This document shows, piece after piece, positions 1 through 19,944 of a stretch of 64,000 nucleotides of DNA. A model generated the notes under the pieces. It saw only the letters and a program-made list of their open reading frames with translations. It had not been told where the DNA came from and ran no database searches. Source of the stretch: Monodelphis domestica. Lineage: Eukaryota > Chordata > Mammalia > Didelphimorphia > Didelphidae. The stretch's first letter is position 1. Each line of letters begins with the position of its first letter. Where the stretch lies: NCBI RefSeq assembly GCF_027887165.1, contig NC_077228.1:207833979-207897978 (forward strand), written 5' to 3'. Position numbers and translations under genes: made by a program.

Positions 1-475
1 AGTGAAACACCAAAGGGAAAATAGCTGACAATAGACACTAAAATTGTACTGAGACTTATTTAGAATGTATGATTTGAGCTATGATACTTTTGCCCATTGA
101 ATGGTATCTTTGAGCCTGCTAATCAAATTCATATAATTAAGTATTCAACCCTCCCATGGGAATCAGGGTTAGAGAAGGGTGAGTCTACAGCCCCAAATCC
201 TATTACCTGAGTTATATAAGTATCCCTTTGTATAATTGGACCTGGAGGGGTCTCTTCTCTTATGATTGATGCCCAACCCTCCTTCTCCCCCCAAAAAGAG
301 TGAAGCTTTCTCTTTAGCAGCTAAAGAAGCATAGAAAAGTATGCTCCTCATAAACTGACTCTATAGCAGCTGCTAAGACCAATTCTTCTCCATCCTCATT
401 ATGACATATTTTCAGAGAAATGCATTTTTCCACGGTTGAAACAAGGCTTAGTTTAAATGGTTGTGAAGTATAATT
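1..475. other. EFCAB3 intron sequence, no gene recognised
   Basis: This is intronic sequence upstream of the first EFCAB3 exon in the window. Short minus-strand reading frames are present, but none resembles a protein I know and no splice-bounded frame continues EFCAB3 upstream. Confidence 0.5.
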
Positions 476-649
476 AAAAGAGTTGTATCGGTTTGAGTGA
501 TAATGCATGTATAAGCCAGTGGAACTGCTTGTCAACTCTGGAATGGGAGAGGGGAGAGAAGAGGAAGAAAACATGAATCATGTAACCATGGAAAATGTTT
601 TAAAATAAAATTTAAAATAAAAAATTAATTAAATGTTTAAAAAAGAGTT
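476..649 (+). mobile_element. L1 3' tail with target-site duplication
   Basis: Bases 485-640 match the 3' end of the L1 copies elsewhere in the window: 'gagtgataatgcatgtataa', then a G/A-rich stretch, 'catgaatcatgtaaccatgg' and an A-rich tail. AAAAGAGTT at 476-484 is repeated at 641-649 and looks like the target-site duplication. It is a strongly 5'-truncated insertion. Confidence 0.75.
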
Positions 650-794
650 CTGTTGGTACCACAGATATTTTCAGTCACTAGGGGACAATGACCTGGGAAC
701 CCAAACCAAGTTTTGAGGTTGTTTCTAAGATAATGAGTACTCTCCTCTCAAATCAGTGGCCTACAAATGAATTAATCTGAAAATGAAGAGATCT

Positions 795-986
795 GGGGGC
801 AGCTAGGTGGATCAACAGATTGAGAGACATGCTTAGAGATGGGAGGTTCTGGGTTCAAATTTGACCTCAGACTTTTCCTAGCTGTGTGACCCTTGGCAAG
901 TCACTTAACCTCTGAGACCAGCTTTAAACCTAGGACCTCCTGTCTCTAGGCCTGGCACTCAATCCACTGAGCTACCCAGCTGACCC
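795..986. repeat. Two tRNA-derived SINE heads in inverted orientation
   Basis: Bases 795-918 are the 5' half of a marsupial tRNA-derived SINE on the + strand, with the 'ggcagctaggtgg' start and 'gggttcaaat' B-box region. Bases 924-986 are the 5' half of the same family on the minus strand, ending in 'gagctacccagctg'. The two heads face each other and could form a hairpin. Confidence 0.7.
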
Positions 987-1144
987 TTCAGTCATAATTT
1001 TATTATTTCAAAAATGTTTTATAACCCAAACTTGTAACTAGATCAAATGAAACTTCCCTCCATTTAAAGAAGATGCTCAATGTGACATTTTTTAGTCACT
1101 TCCTTCCATATTAATGAATGAGTCACTTGGTTGCAGTTGCAGAT

Positions 1145-1275
1145 AGAATCACAGAACCGCAAAACATCAGAGAGGGAGAGGAACTCAGAAATCACCTAGT
1201 CCATCCATTTCATTTTACAGAGGAAGAAAACAGAACTCAGATATGGGCCCCTGATCACATAAGCAACAAGTAAAA
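1145..1275 (-). repeat. MIR-like SINE fragment
   Basis: The stretch 'tccatttcattttacagagg' followed by 'gaagaaaacagaactcag' resembles the body of ancient MIR/MIR3-type SINEs. The copy is diverged; strand and family are tentative. Confidence 0.4.
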
Positions 1276-1416
1276 TGCATGCAGAGCTCTTCTACTAAAC
1301 TTCATTGCCTCCTATGTTTACTAAAGATAATTTATTTCCTTCCTTAAGGGAAACTGCTGTATTCAAGGTAGATGGTTTGTAAAGAATGTACTTTGAATTC
1401 TCCCTTTTCTCCTTAG

Positions 1417-11258
<9,842 letters not shown>

Positions 11259-11383
11259 TGAGAGGATGCTTCCTTTTCTAAAAACAACACACTCTAGGCT
11301 ACTTTTTCATAGTTTTCAATATTATGGTTTTGTCTAATACATTCTTATCAATGGGAAATGATGACATCTTTTGAATCCTGCCC

Positions 11384-11389
11384 AATAAA
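11384..11389 (+). terminator. EFCAB3: EFCAB3 poly(A) signal
   Basis: AATAAA lies 126 bp after the EFCAB3 stop codon, with no competing gene nearby. It gives a short 3' untranslated region. Confidence 0.7.
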
Positions 11390-11466
11390 AAAATAAGTAT
11401 AAACAAACAAACAAAAAAAAGTCTTCTCTTTTATGGTAGAATTGCTGTTAAGAATTAGATAATCAG

Positions 11467-11665
11467 GGGGAAGCTGGGTATCTTAAGTGGATTGAGAGCC
11501 AGGCATAGAGATGGGAGGTCCTAGGTTCAAATCTGACCTCAGACACTTCCCAGCTCTGTGACACTGGGCAAGTCATTTAACTCCCATTGCCTAGCCCTTA
11601 CCCCTTATCTGCCTTGGAGCCAATTGGCTCCAAGGCGGAAGGTAAGGGTTTAAAAAAAAAATTAG
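11467..11665 (+). mobile_element. Marsupial tRNA-derived SINE (SINE1/WSINE1-type)
   Basis: A nearly full copy with 'gattgagagccaggcataga', 'aggttcaaatctgacctcag', 'tgacactgggcaagtc', and a 3' end in 'aaggtaaggg' plus an A-run. Confidence 0.85.
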
Positions 11666-11984
11666 ATAATCATTTCAGTTTTCTATTCTTTTTAGGCCCT
11701 AGAGCACCATCTAGGGCAGTGATGGAGAACCTTTTAGAGATAGAGTGCCAGGCCCCACTCCCACCCCACCACCCCAGACCAAGTAAGTGCCTTGCCTATG
11801 CCCCCCCCACAGACCATATTCTGTGTCCCCGACCCACCCACTGAGTGCTGGATAAACTGCTTCCCAGCCCTAATCTACCCAGGGAGAGAAGCATTCCCAC
11901 TGGACTACTAGTCAGGGAGGCAGGTGATATCGGGCTTGGGGAGAGGGAGAGGGCACAAGCACTCTACTCCCCTCTAGTTATGTG

Positions 11985-12476
11985 AGTGAGCTATGATCCC
12001 CTCAAACCTAGAAGGAAAAAAAAGGGGAAAAGCTCCAGCTTACAGGAAAACTGACAGAGATAAACCAAGTTTGGGGCCTAAGAAATTAGGCAAAGGTCAA
12101 AATTTTGGAAACAATCCAGATCTAAGGACAAAGGTTGGAATGAAAACATCTCCCCTTAGACTAATTAATTATCTTGGGAAGTGGCACAGATGGCCAGAAA
12201 AACAATCTTGAAAAAGGATATATTGGTATCCATTTAACCATGAACTTGCTGAACCCCACATGTACTCATGCCACCCCCCCCCATTCCTGTGGGTTTTTTT
12301 CTTTATAAACCCTATCCTTATTCAATAAACTTTGCTCACATTAGTTACCAGCTATGCAGCCCTTCTGACCTCAAGGTTCTAATCTCTCTGGTCTTTTTTC
12401 TCCCTTCTACCTAAGGGACCTTTGGCCCCTGTCCTGAGCCTTTGGGGCTCTTTGCCCCCTTCTAGACTCTAACAGA
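11985..12476 (+). mobile_element. Solo LTR-like segment inside the hAT element
   Basis: A TATA-like 'tttataaacc' near 12302 is followed by AATAAA near 12323 and a pyrimidine-rich region that ends about 'gactctaaca'. This U3-R-U5-like order fits a retroviral LTR. The exact ends and target-site duplication were not resolved. Confidence 0.5.
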
Positions 12477-13077
12477 AAACTCCTTATTTATAGGAAAACA
12501 TGAGCTTCTAGTTAAATGACATTATCCTGACACATTCACCACATCATGTTCTTGCCTTCCTGAAGGGGGGTATTCTCCAAATTAACCTTTTTAGCAAATG
12601 GTTAAGGGTTGAAATCAGGTTTCAAACTGGATGCAGAGCTGAGTAGGAGATTGACATGCCACTATTGTATTTTCCAGAGCTTCTAGCTCACCTGTTCTCC
12701 TTCAGGCAGATACCCCTTTGAATGCAAATTAAAGCAACCCAAGTTTGCTTGTGAAAGAAACTGGGGAAAGGAGGTGTAGAGGCTATTAGCCTAGCCTCTG
12801 GTTCAGTAAACATTCCTAAATCACTAGACTACAGTTTTGAACATTTTTAAAGTACTTGGGCCAAAGGTAATTAAGTGTCATCATATTCTGGATGGGATGG
12901 GGCAATCTTGTCCTGAAAGGAATTCTATCTTGAAGAGACCTGCTTACTAACTCCTACTAGGGAGAGGGGGAGGAGAGCATCCCAGCCCCGCCTCCCTCTG
13001 GCTTTCTAGTTAAGGGCTCTGGCAAACTCTTTGCTGTAGGGACTGATACACTAGGTCCTTAGGGCACTGGGTCCTGG

Positions 13078-14017
13078 GCATTGTGAATCTTAAAAATTAC
13101 TCAGACTCTACTTCAGAAGATGTGATTAAGCTATTCCCCATATTGTAACAAATGGAGGTACTTGGTCTGGAAAGTATTGGGAACTTTAAAATTACTCCAC
13201 CCTACTCATGACAGTGCCTTAGGGGAAGATAAAGTTGTAAACTCCTGATGGAACAATGAAAAAGTCCCCAAATCATACTTATAGTAAAGCAAAAACCCTA
13301 AGCTAGGTCAATTTTTAGATCTAATACAAAAGGGTGCTAAGTACCTATAAAGGTTAAATTAATCACTAAAAGGTCAAGCAACTTACAAAGGGCAAGCTTA
13401 GCAAAGAGATGTGAAATACTCAGAAGATATAATCTAATCAGAGAAAGTGATTACAAAAGAAGATGTGAACTAAGAATAGACAGTCCTGGGGAAAATGTCT
13501 GCTGAGATTGGTAGATGTGAAAATTTAGGGGAGGTGACATAAGAGAAATTTCTCTTTAAAAGGAGCTGGCTCTCTGAACTTAGTTGGAATTTGGAGTTAG
13601 TTTGGAGGAGCTGGTTCTCTGAACTGAGTTGGAGTTTGGAGTTAGTTGAAGGAGCTGAGTCTCTGAACTCAGTTCAGGAGTTGAGGATTTCAGTGAAGGA
13701 CTGGAGTTTTGCTTTAGGACGATCTTGTGGTGAGTGATTAAAGACTGACTAGTCTCTCTTAAGACTCAGGCCTAGGTCATTTGGCCTAGGCCCTTTATAC
13801 TATTTTTCTCTTATTCTCTCTCTCTCCCTTTCCTTAATTCCTTCATTTGTATTAATTAAAATCTCCATAAAACCCAGCTGACTTGGGTATTTTCATATTT
13901 GGGAATTTATCCCATGGCGACCACTTATTTTTTATTTAAATCAAGACACTAAAAATTATCTTTACAGTTTTGGCAATTCAAAGTCTTGAAACCCACATTT
14001 TTTCACGGTTACAGCAT
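13078..14017 (+). mobile_element. Solo LTR with 4-bp target-site duplication (provisional ends)
   Basis: The segment 13082-14013 starts TGTGAATCTT and ends CGGTTACA, with GCAT on both sides (13078-13081 and 14014-14017). The U3 part holds a tandem repeat. A 4-bp match can arise by chance, and an earlier end at 'tctttaca' near 13968 is also possible. Confidence 0.5.
13562..13676 (+). repeat. About 45-bp tandem repeat in LTR U3
   Basis: Two full units (13562-13606 and 13607-13650) and one partial unit (13651-13676) each begin 'ggagctg' and contain 'tctctgaact'. The LTR U3 region is where enhancer duplications are usual. Confidence 0.8.
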
Positions 14018-14608
14018 GCATGCCCACAGAGAGGTCCATGTGTAGCATCTCTGGCATACATGCCATAGGTTCTCCATCACAGATCTAGGGTTCTCCCACA
14101 AAGCAGATCACTATCCCCTGCTTTCATCAAGCACCTTCCTCTTTCCAAACCTTTGCCAAAACTATCAGTTTCCCCACATATAATCCACTAGAACTTTCCT
14201 CTCTCATCCTCTTTGACATCTATTTGTCTTTCATTTACAAGAAATTGAATTCAAGGCTGCCAGCATTAGCCACTGAGAGCATAAAAAAGAGAAATAACTC
14301 AGAGACAAGCGAGAAATTAAAAAAGAGTCAAGACAAAAAATAAATGATGCCTCATTGAAGTCAGAAAAGTTTATTGGCTAGTGGAAGCAGGACCCCTTTG
14401 TTCCATATGTGAGTTGAAATGGCACACAAATGATAACTGGTGTCAACATGGAATCTAGAAACTCCAAACTTTTAGCCTAGTAAGATCTGATGAACCCCAA
14501 GTTTTAGGACTAGCTTACAAATTGGAGACCCCAAAGCTTCTACTTGTTCCCTGCTCCTATGAGAATACACCCTAAAGGGAATCTCGGGCTCTTCTGGTCT
14601 CCAGAAGC

Positions 14609-14927
14609 TGTAAAAATGGAGATTCAATTCCCAGAAGTCCTTGGCCACTTCCCCGAATGCTTTGTAACCTCATCTGAATTCCCACCTGGGCCGAGAACAG
14701 AAATTGTATTTAAGCTGACTCTCCGCCTACTTTGGGTCTCTCTCCCTACTTCCACTTCTTAGCATACGTAGCTCTCTACCTAGCAGGCAAGATGTGAGTG
14801 GTTGTGAATGGGCTCTCTGGGCCTAGACACATGCTTTCTATATTTGTATTTTCTTTATTTCTTAATCTTTAATAAACCTCTAAAAATACAATACTTTTAT
14901 TACTAGAAACTAATTTTAATCATAACA
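14609..14927 (+). mobile_element. LTR of the same family as the one at 35642-35993
   Basis: The copy shares 'cacctgggccgaga', 'gtatttaagctgact', a poly(A) signal AATAAA at 14871-14876 and 'acctctaaaaata' with the LTR inside the L1. It starts TGTAAAAATGG and ends ATAACA. No flanking duplication matches, so it may be part of a decayed provirus or its ends may be misplaced. Confidence 0.6.
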
Positions 14928-15440
14928 GTTTGGCAAGCCACATCAGTTGTGACAAAATACCTTCAATCTTCTGATCTTTTCTCTATTGTAACTAAGTTAA
15001 TTTTTTAATAGCTAGTGCCTAGGTTTTTTTTTAAAGCCAAGTTCCTCCAAGAATTTTCAGAAAAGCCTCTTGATCCAGACCTGTTTGATTCAAATCGCTC
15101 CTGCTCTAGCTGCTGCTCCTGTGCTCTCGCTCACCTGGTCCCAGCCCTTTCCACCCGCCCACTTGGTCTGACTCGGCTCCGCTATCTCCTGCTGCCTGCT
15201 CCTGTTGCCTATAATCCGGACCTGTTTAACCCAGATCTCGCTTACCTGGTTACGACCCAACAGCCCAGCAAACTCTTGCCTCGGAGCAGATGGCTCATTG
15301 CCCCAGGCCCAGGACTCACTTCTACCAGCTGATAAAAACAGGGGTGATTTTTTTCCTTAGGCTACAATTAGCCTTCACGTGCACTGGGGGCAGGGGATCA
15401 CAGGGAGGGAGAAAGAAATAAAAGAAGGAAGAGGCTTTTC
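14928..15440. other. Unidentified segment with GC-rich core
   Basis: The core at about 15060-15340 is clearly richer in C and G than its surroundings and has two related sub-blocks, 'gacctgtttgattcaaatcg' (about 15077) and 'gacctgtttaacccagatct' (about 15219). A 105-codon frame (15015-15332) covers it but looks compositional, not protein-like. It may be LTR or proviral leader sequence related to the LTR just upstream. Confidence 0.35.
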
Positions 15441-15458
15441 CAAACAGGCACTTAAAGC

Positions 15459-15580
15459 ATGGCTACTTTAAGAGGATATCTTTTGACTGTATTGATTCTT
15501 TCATTTACTTCACCTGAGTGCCAGGGGAAAAATTCAGCTCCCTGCAACTCTTTACCCAAATTTGAGATTCCTCACTATGA
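15459..15580 (+). other. Unidentified short reading frame with signal-peptide-like start, cut by a SINE
   Basis: The ATG has a G at +4 and opens a frame of about 41 codons beginning MATLRGYLLTVLILSF, a hydrophobic stretch like a secretory signal, then ECQGKNSAPCNSLPKFEI. A SINE starts at about 15583 and ends the original frame. Further on, an A/T-rich stretch ends with AATAAA at 16014-16019, as in a 3' untranslated region. I do not recognise the product. It may be a dead retrocopy, a gene remnant or chance. Confidence 0.3.
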
Positions 15581-15582
15581 GG

Positions 15583-15768
15583 AGGCAACTCAGTGGCTCA
15601 GTGAATTGAGAGCCAGGCCTAGAGACGGGAGGTCCTTGGTTGAAACCTGACCTCAGACACTTCCTGGCGGTGTGACCCTAGACAGGTCATTTAACCCCCA
15701 TTGCCTAACCATTACCAATCTTCTGCCTTCTGACAATAGGCATCTAAATGGATTAAAAAAAAACAAAC
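15583..15768 (+). mobile_element. Marsupial tRNA-derived SINE (SINE1/WSINE1-type)
   Basis: It contains 'gctcagtgaattgagagcca', 'gacctcagacacttcctgg', 'tgcctaaccattacc', and a terminal A-run. Confidence 0.8.
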
Positions 15769-17090
15769 CAAGGAACTTTAAAGAAACTGGAGGTTATATT
15801 TTTAAGGCTTTTCAGACTCCAATATTTTATAAAAATCTCTGTATTCTATTGCATTTTACTGATTGCTTTAAGATTTAACTTTGTGATTTAAGTTCATATT
15901 TTAAGTTCATATATTACTGCATTCAATACTATTCTGTTACACTGAATCATTTTAATGTACTGGATTTTAACCACTGTTGAAAATTCTGTTGCTTTTCCCC
16001 TATAACCATACTGAATAAACATTATTGAGTAAGCCCATATAAAAACAGCTTTTCTATTTTTGACTTTGTAAATTTTCACATAGAGGATAGATGGACTCCA
16101 TCAGAAAATTGCTACAACAACCTTTGGAAAATTTAATGAGCTGAATATCTCAAATTGATTTTAAGGGTTCTTTAGATATGAGTTTTAGAATTTTTCTTAA
16201 CAATTGCTGGTCATTTTCCTGCCCCTAACACAAGGTAAGCCCCTTTTTGGTAGCTGAAGTGAAATACAATTATAACCCCCACTTCCCACATTTATAAAAA
16301 TGTGAATGGAAGCTGGGCAGTTAATCCCAGGGCACTTGTACCCCTAGAAGCCTCCAAAAAAGGAGCACCTCTCATTTATAACTCTTCAGCTCATTTCACT
16401 TCCACCAGAATGATATCTAGATTTCTTGAGGATGTTCTAGACCCAAAATATGTTTCACTTTGTTTTACAAATATGTTTACCAAGGTTTACCTGAGCTATA
16501 GAAACCAAACCCTTATGAATTCATAACACAAATTTAAACAAAGATTTTTGGGTTATGGGAGTGAAAGAAAAGAATCAGTATAAATAGCTAGGCAAGGCTA
16601 CCAACATTGGAGAAAATGTGGGTGCTAATAAAAATGGTTGTACTTAAGAAAGGCTAACACAGTTCTCTTGGGCTAAGAACAACAAAATTTCTCTCTAAGG
16701 TCTTTTCCTAATTGTTCCATTCAGAGCTACACAGCATGAGATTTTCACTGATCAGAAATGAATGAAATAGCTTGAAGCAATTAGCCAGTATTGTCACTAA
16801 CCAACCACTGGCAGCAAAAGGGGAGGAAATGAGCTCTCATAACTTTGGTTACTTAATCAGAGGTTCCACCTTGTGAGCCAAACAGAAGAACAATTCCCAC
16901 CATTCCTCCAGCAGAGGGATCCCTACTCATTCGAAAAGTATTTCTCCCCAAAGTACCCTGCTCTAATTAAGTCAGACATTGTACATTCCCACAGTCAAAT
17001 CTCCTCTGAATTATTCCTTCAGGAAAAAGTCTAACAAAAAAAGGAAGGAAAGAAAGATCAATGTACAAACAAAACAAAAAAGAGAAGCAT
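15769..17090. other. Intergenic sequence, no gene recognised
   Basis: A/T-rich sequence. Apart from the AATAAA at 16014-16019 mentioned for the reading frame at 15459, I see no exon, RNA gene or identifiable repeat. The 74-codon frame at 16302-16526 resembles nothing I know. Confidence 0.45.
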
Positions 17091-17094
17091 TGTA

Positions 17095-17292
17095 TATAGT
17101 GGATAGAACACTGGACTTTAAAGTCAGGAAGACTCAATTCAAAATTAGCCTTTGACAGTTAACAGCTGTATGACCCTGTATAAGTCACTCACCCTCTCTA
17201 AACCTCAGTTTCCTTATCTGTAAAATGAGGGATTTGGACTGAATTGTTTTTAAGATTTCTCCTAGCTCTAAATCTATGATTCTATGATTATT
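17095..17292 (+). repeat. MIR SINE
   Basis: The copy is nearly complete: 'agaacactggactttaaagt', 'cctcagtttccttatctgta' and 'ctctaaatctatgattctat'. Confidence 0.75.
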
Positions 17293-17542
17293 CTCTACCC
17301 AAAAAGGAGGGGGAAAATTTCTCCTAAATCTGAAAAAAGGAGGAGCATAGCATGAGTTTAAGAAAGACACAATCTTTCTGAATAAAGAAATAGTATATTT
17401 TTCAAAGAGAAGGAAATAGCAAATTACTCAAGTATCTTTGCCAAAAAAAAAAAGAGGTCATAAAGAGTAGGACATGTATGAAATACAGCAATGATATTTT
17501 TCAGATGTGGGAGGAAAAATCTATAAATTATTATTGGCAATT

Positions 17543-19338
17543 AATTACAAAGCCTCTGGAGCCAGAGCAATGGTAGGGACAGACCCCAAAACTGTACAAG
17601 ACCTGACTGCTGTGGTTCATACACTGCAGATGCAAGACAAATTTCAGACCAAGTCAGATCAGATAACTGGCCGAATTGATGATATGAGCAGTCTTCAGAT
17701 GATAATCTGTAGAAAAACATCGCCGACCTTATGATCCAAGCAGGGGTGCAAGAAATAGAAAGGGAAAACAAAATACCAACTACACGTAATAGTTAAAGAT
17801 TTTGTTAATCATTTAGAGTTGAACTCTTGAAAATGTTTTTCACAAGCCAAGAGATGAAGGAACAGATTTTCTCAACCAACTACTGTGTGCAACATTTTTT
17901 TTTTTAATTATAAAGCTTCTATTCCTAGAATATGCAGTTTAGTTAGGTTTCAATGTGATTTGTTTTTTTATTTCTTCTTTGTGGTAGCTTCAACTATATG
18001 ACATAAAATGTGTAAATATTAGTAAACTGAAATTCTGACTACTCTTGGCTAAAATTTTCAAAATCTTAGTGCATTTTTTGTCAAGTCATTTGTCATTCCT
18101 TTTGTAGTCATTTCAGTTTAATAACAAATTGGTACAAAATTTTTTTAAAGAAATGTATTAATTTTTTCAACTGTTATCAGATTCTCTTTGCGAACTAAAG
18201 TAACTAGAGTCAATGGTTCATAATTCTTAGCACAAAATTACTGTTGTACTAATAACAAATAAATGGTATGTTGACCATATTTTTAAAGCAGACAAAAAAA
18301 AATTGAGCATTTTATATTTGTGTCATTGCTATGTTTCCAAGATTGAGAACCATACCTAAGAATCTACTGTAAAAAGCACCAGAAAGGAGCTGAAATTGAA
18401 TGGCTGTAACTACTGCTACTTTTTAATACACTAGAGGATTTGGATTGTGACAATAGTATCTCAGTTTCTCTCAAATAACAAGGACAGAAAATAACCTATA
18501 AAGACACCTTGCATTCACTGATTGGAATTTCATGTGGTGTAACACTTCAGTCTTCAGTTATATCAAAAATGCTAACTGTAAGAACATGAGGGGGTTTTAA
18601 AACCCACTTGCTATTCACTTGTGCTACTGACTTTAAAAAGCATTTGTCAATTAGAAGAAAAACCAAGAGGCCATTGTGAATCCTTGCATACTGACTGATA
18701 AATGATCTTATTGTAAGCTTGGATTTTTTTAAAGAAAAATTGTGTTTTATTGTTTATATTTTTTTCTTAACTAAATGCTTGCAGAATAACACTTTTATAA
18801 TAGATTATAGGTGGAATGGAAAATACCAAAAATTTTCATCATGACATCCCTTCCTTTTTTTTAAAAAACCCTTACCTTCCATCTTGGAGTCAATACTGTG
18901 TGTATTGGCTCCAAGGCAGAAGAGTGGTAAGGGCTAGGCAATGGGGGTCAAGTGACTTGCCCAGGGTCACACAGCTGGGAAGTGTCTGAGGCCAGATTTG
19001 AACCTAGGACCTCCCATCTCTAGGCCTGACTCTCAATCCACTGAGCTACCCAGCTGCCCCATCCCTTCTTTTTTATCAAGAGGTGAGGGACAGTAATTAG
19101 ACACCCAGGTGACTGATTCATCAAATTGCTCTTGAGTTAAAAAAGCAAAACAAAAACAAAGTCAAGATAAACTGAAGGATGATCTAGAAGTAGAGGGAGC
19201 CATTTTTCCTGGAAATGAACTTTTAAGTGAATATTTTGTGATTGTAGGAGAAATTTTCTGTACCACCAGATAGTTTATTGTATTGATATATATATATGGA
19301 ATAAAGCTATTTAATAATTTTTAAAAATTACAAAGCCT
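17543..19338 (+). pseudogene. HSBP1: HSBP1 processed pseudogene with target-site duplication
   Basis: Heat shock factor binding protein 1 is a small trimeric coiled-coil protein that binds heat-shock factors. The copy has an ATG at 17570-17572 and a stop at 17794-17796. It keeps '[16 protein letters not shown]', 'MQDKFQT' and 'GRIDDMSS' in one frame. A 6-bp loss shortens the Leu/Gln stretch, then a frameshift near 17690 moves the rest ('[12 protein letters not shown]') to another frame, so the protein is broken. No introns are seen. A long 3' untranslated region follows, with AATAAA at 19300-19305 and a SINE inserted at 18854-19059. AATTACAAAGCCT at 17543-17555 is repeated at 19326-19338. Together these mark a complete L1-mediated retrocopy. 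Confidence 0.9.
18845..19068 (-). mobile_element. SINE1/WSINE1-type SINE in the HSBP1 retrocopy, minus strand
   Basis: Bases 18854-19059 are a full-length reverse copy ending 'ctgagctacccagctgcccc'. CATCCCTTC at 18845-18853 is repeated at 19060-19068. It inserted after the retrocopy formed. Confidence 0.88.
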
Positions 19339-19944
19339 TTGGACTGAAGAGAGTTCATCATAACTTGTTAGATTATTATAGAAACTTTTATTACATTTGG
19401 GAAGTAGGGCCTACTAACTGAAATAAAGATCAGTGAAATAACAGATATGTTGCAAACTTTTAGCCTAGAGAAAATGTTGGAAAAAATCTCATATTTGATA
19501 AAGAGTTGAAGCCATATGAAGTTTCAAAGGCATTCAAAGGCAAATAAACTCTAAACATCTATTTTATTTCTGTGATTCCCTAATTTCTCCTGAGGGTTCT
19601 TATTTTATGAAGGATAGTCTAGGAATTGTTCTATCCTGATACTTATCTGCCAAAAATAGATAAAGTCAATCTCATTATTCCCTCCCATGGAAGTCACTTG
19701 GTTCTTTTCACCTGAAATCAATCAACAAGTACTCTCTATTCTGAGTTTGGATGATGTGTCTGTCAACCATCACACTAGATTAGATATTAGATAGATTAGA
19801 TTAGATATATTCTTTTCACTAGAGACTTAGACAAACTTTACTTCTTTCTCAAAAAATTTCTTACTCCGTGTTGACTTTTCCTTACTTTATAGTCCACGCC
19901 ATATAATATTTATACTAAATGTAACATCCTAGAATAGTCGTACT
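19339..19944. other. Intergenic sequence, no gene recognised
   Basis: A/T-rich sequence with a short 'attagatagattagattaga' run near 19785-19805. No gene or clear repeat was seen. Confidence 0.45.

Larger units (their letters stand above)
11709..14090. mobile_element. hAT-type DNA transposon, interrupted by LTRs
   Basis: The left end CAGTGATGGAGAACC (11717) pairs with the right end GGTTCTCCATCACAG (ending 14082) as inverted repeats. ATCTAGGG at 11709-11716 is repeated at 14083-14090, an 8-bp duplication typical of hAT. The 2.37-kb span contains two LTR segments (about 11990-12476 and 13082-14013), so the original element was roughly 0.9 kb. I see no transposase frame and read it as non-autonomous. 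Related copies are at 22321 and 46777-47211. Confidence 0.72.
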
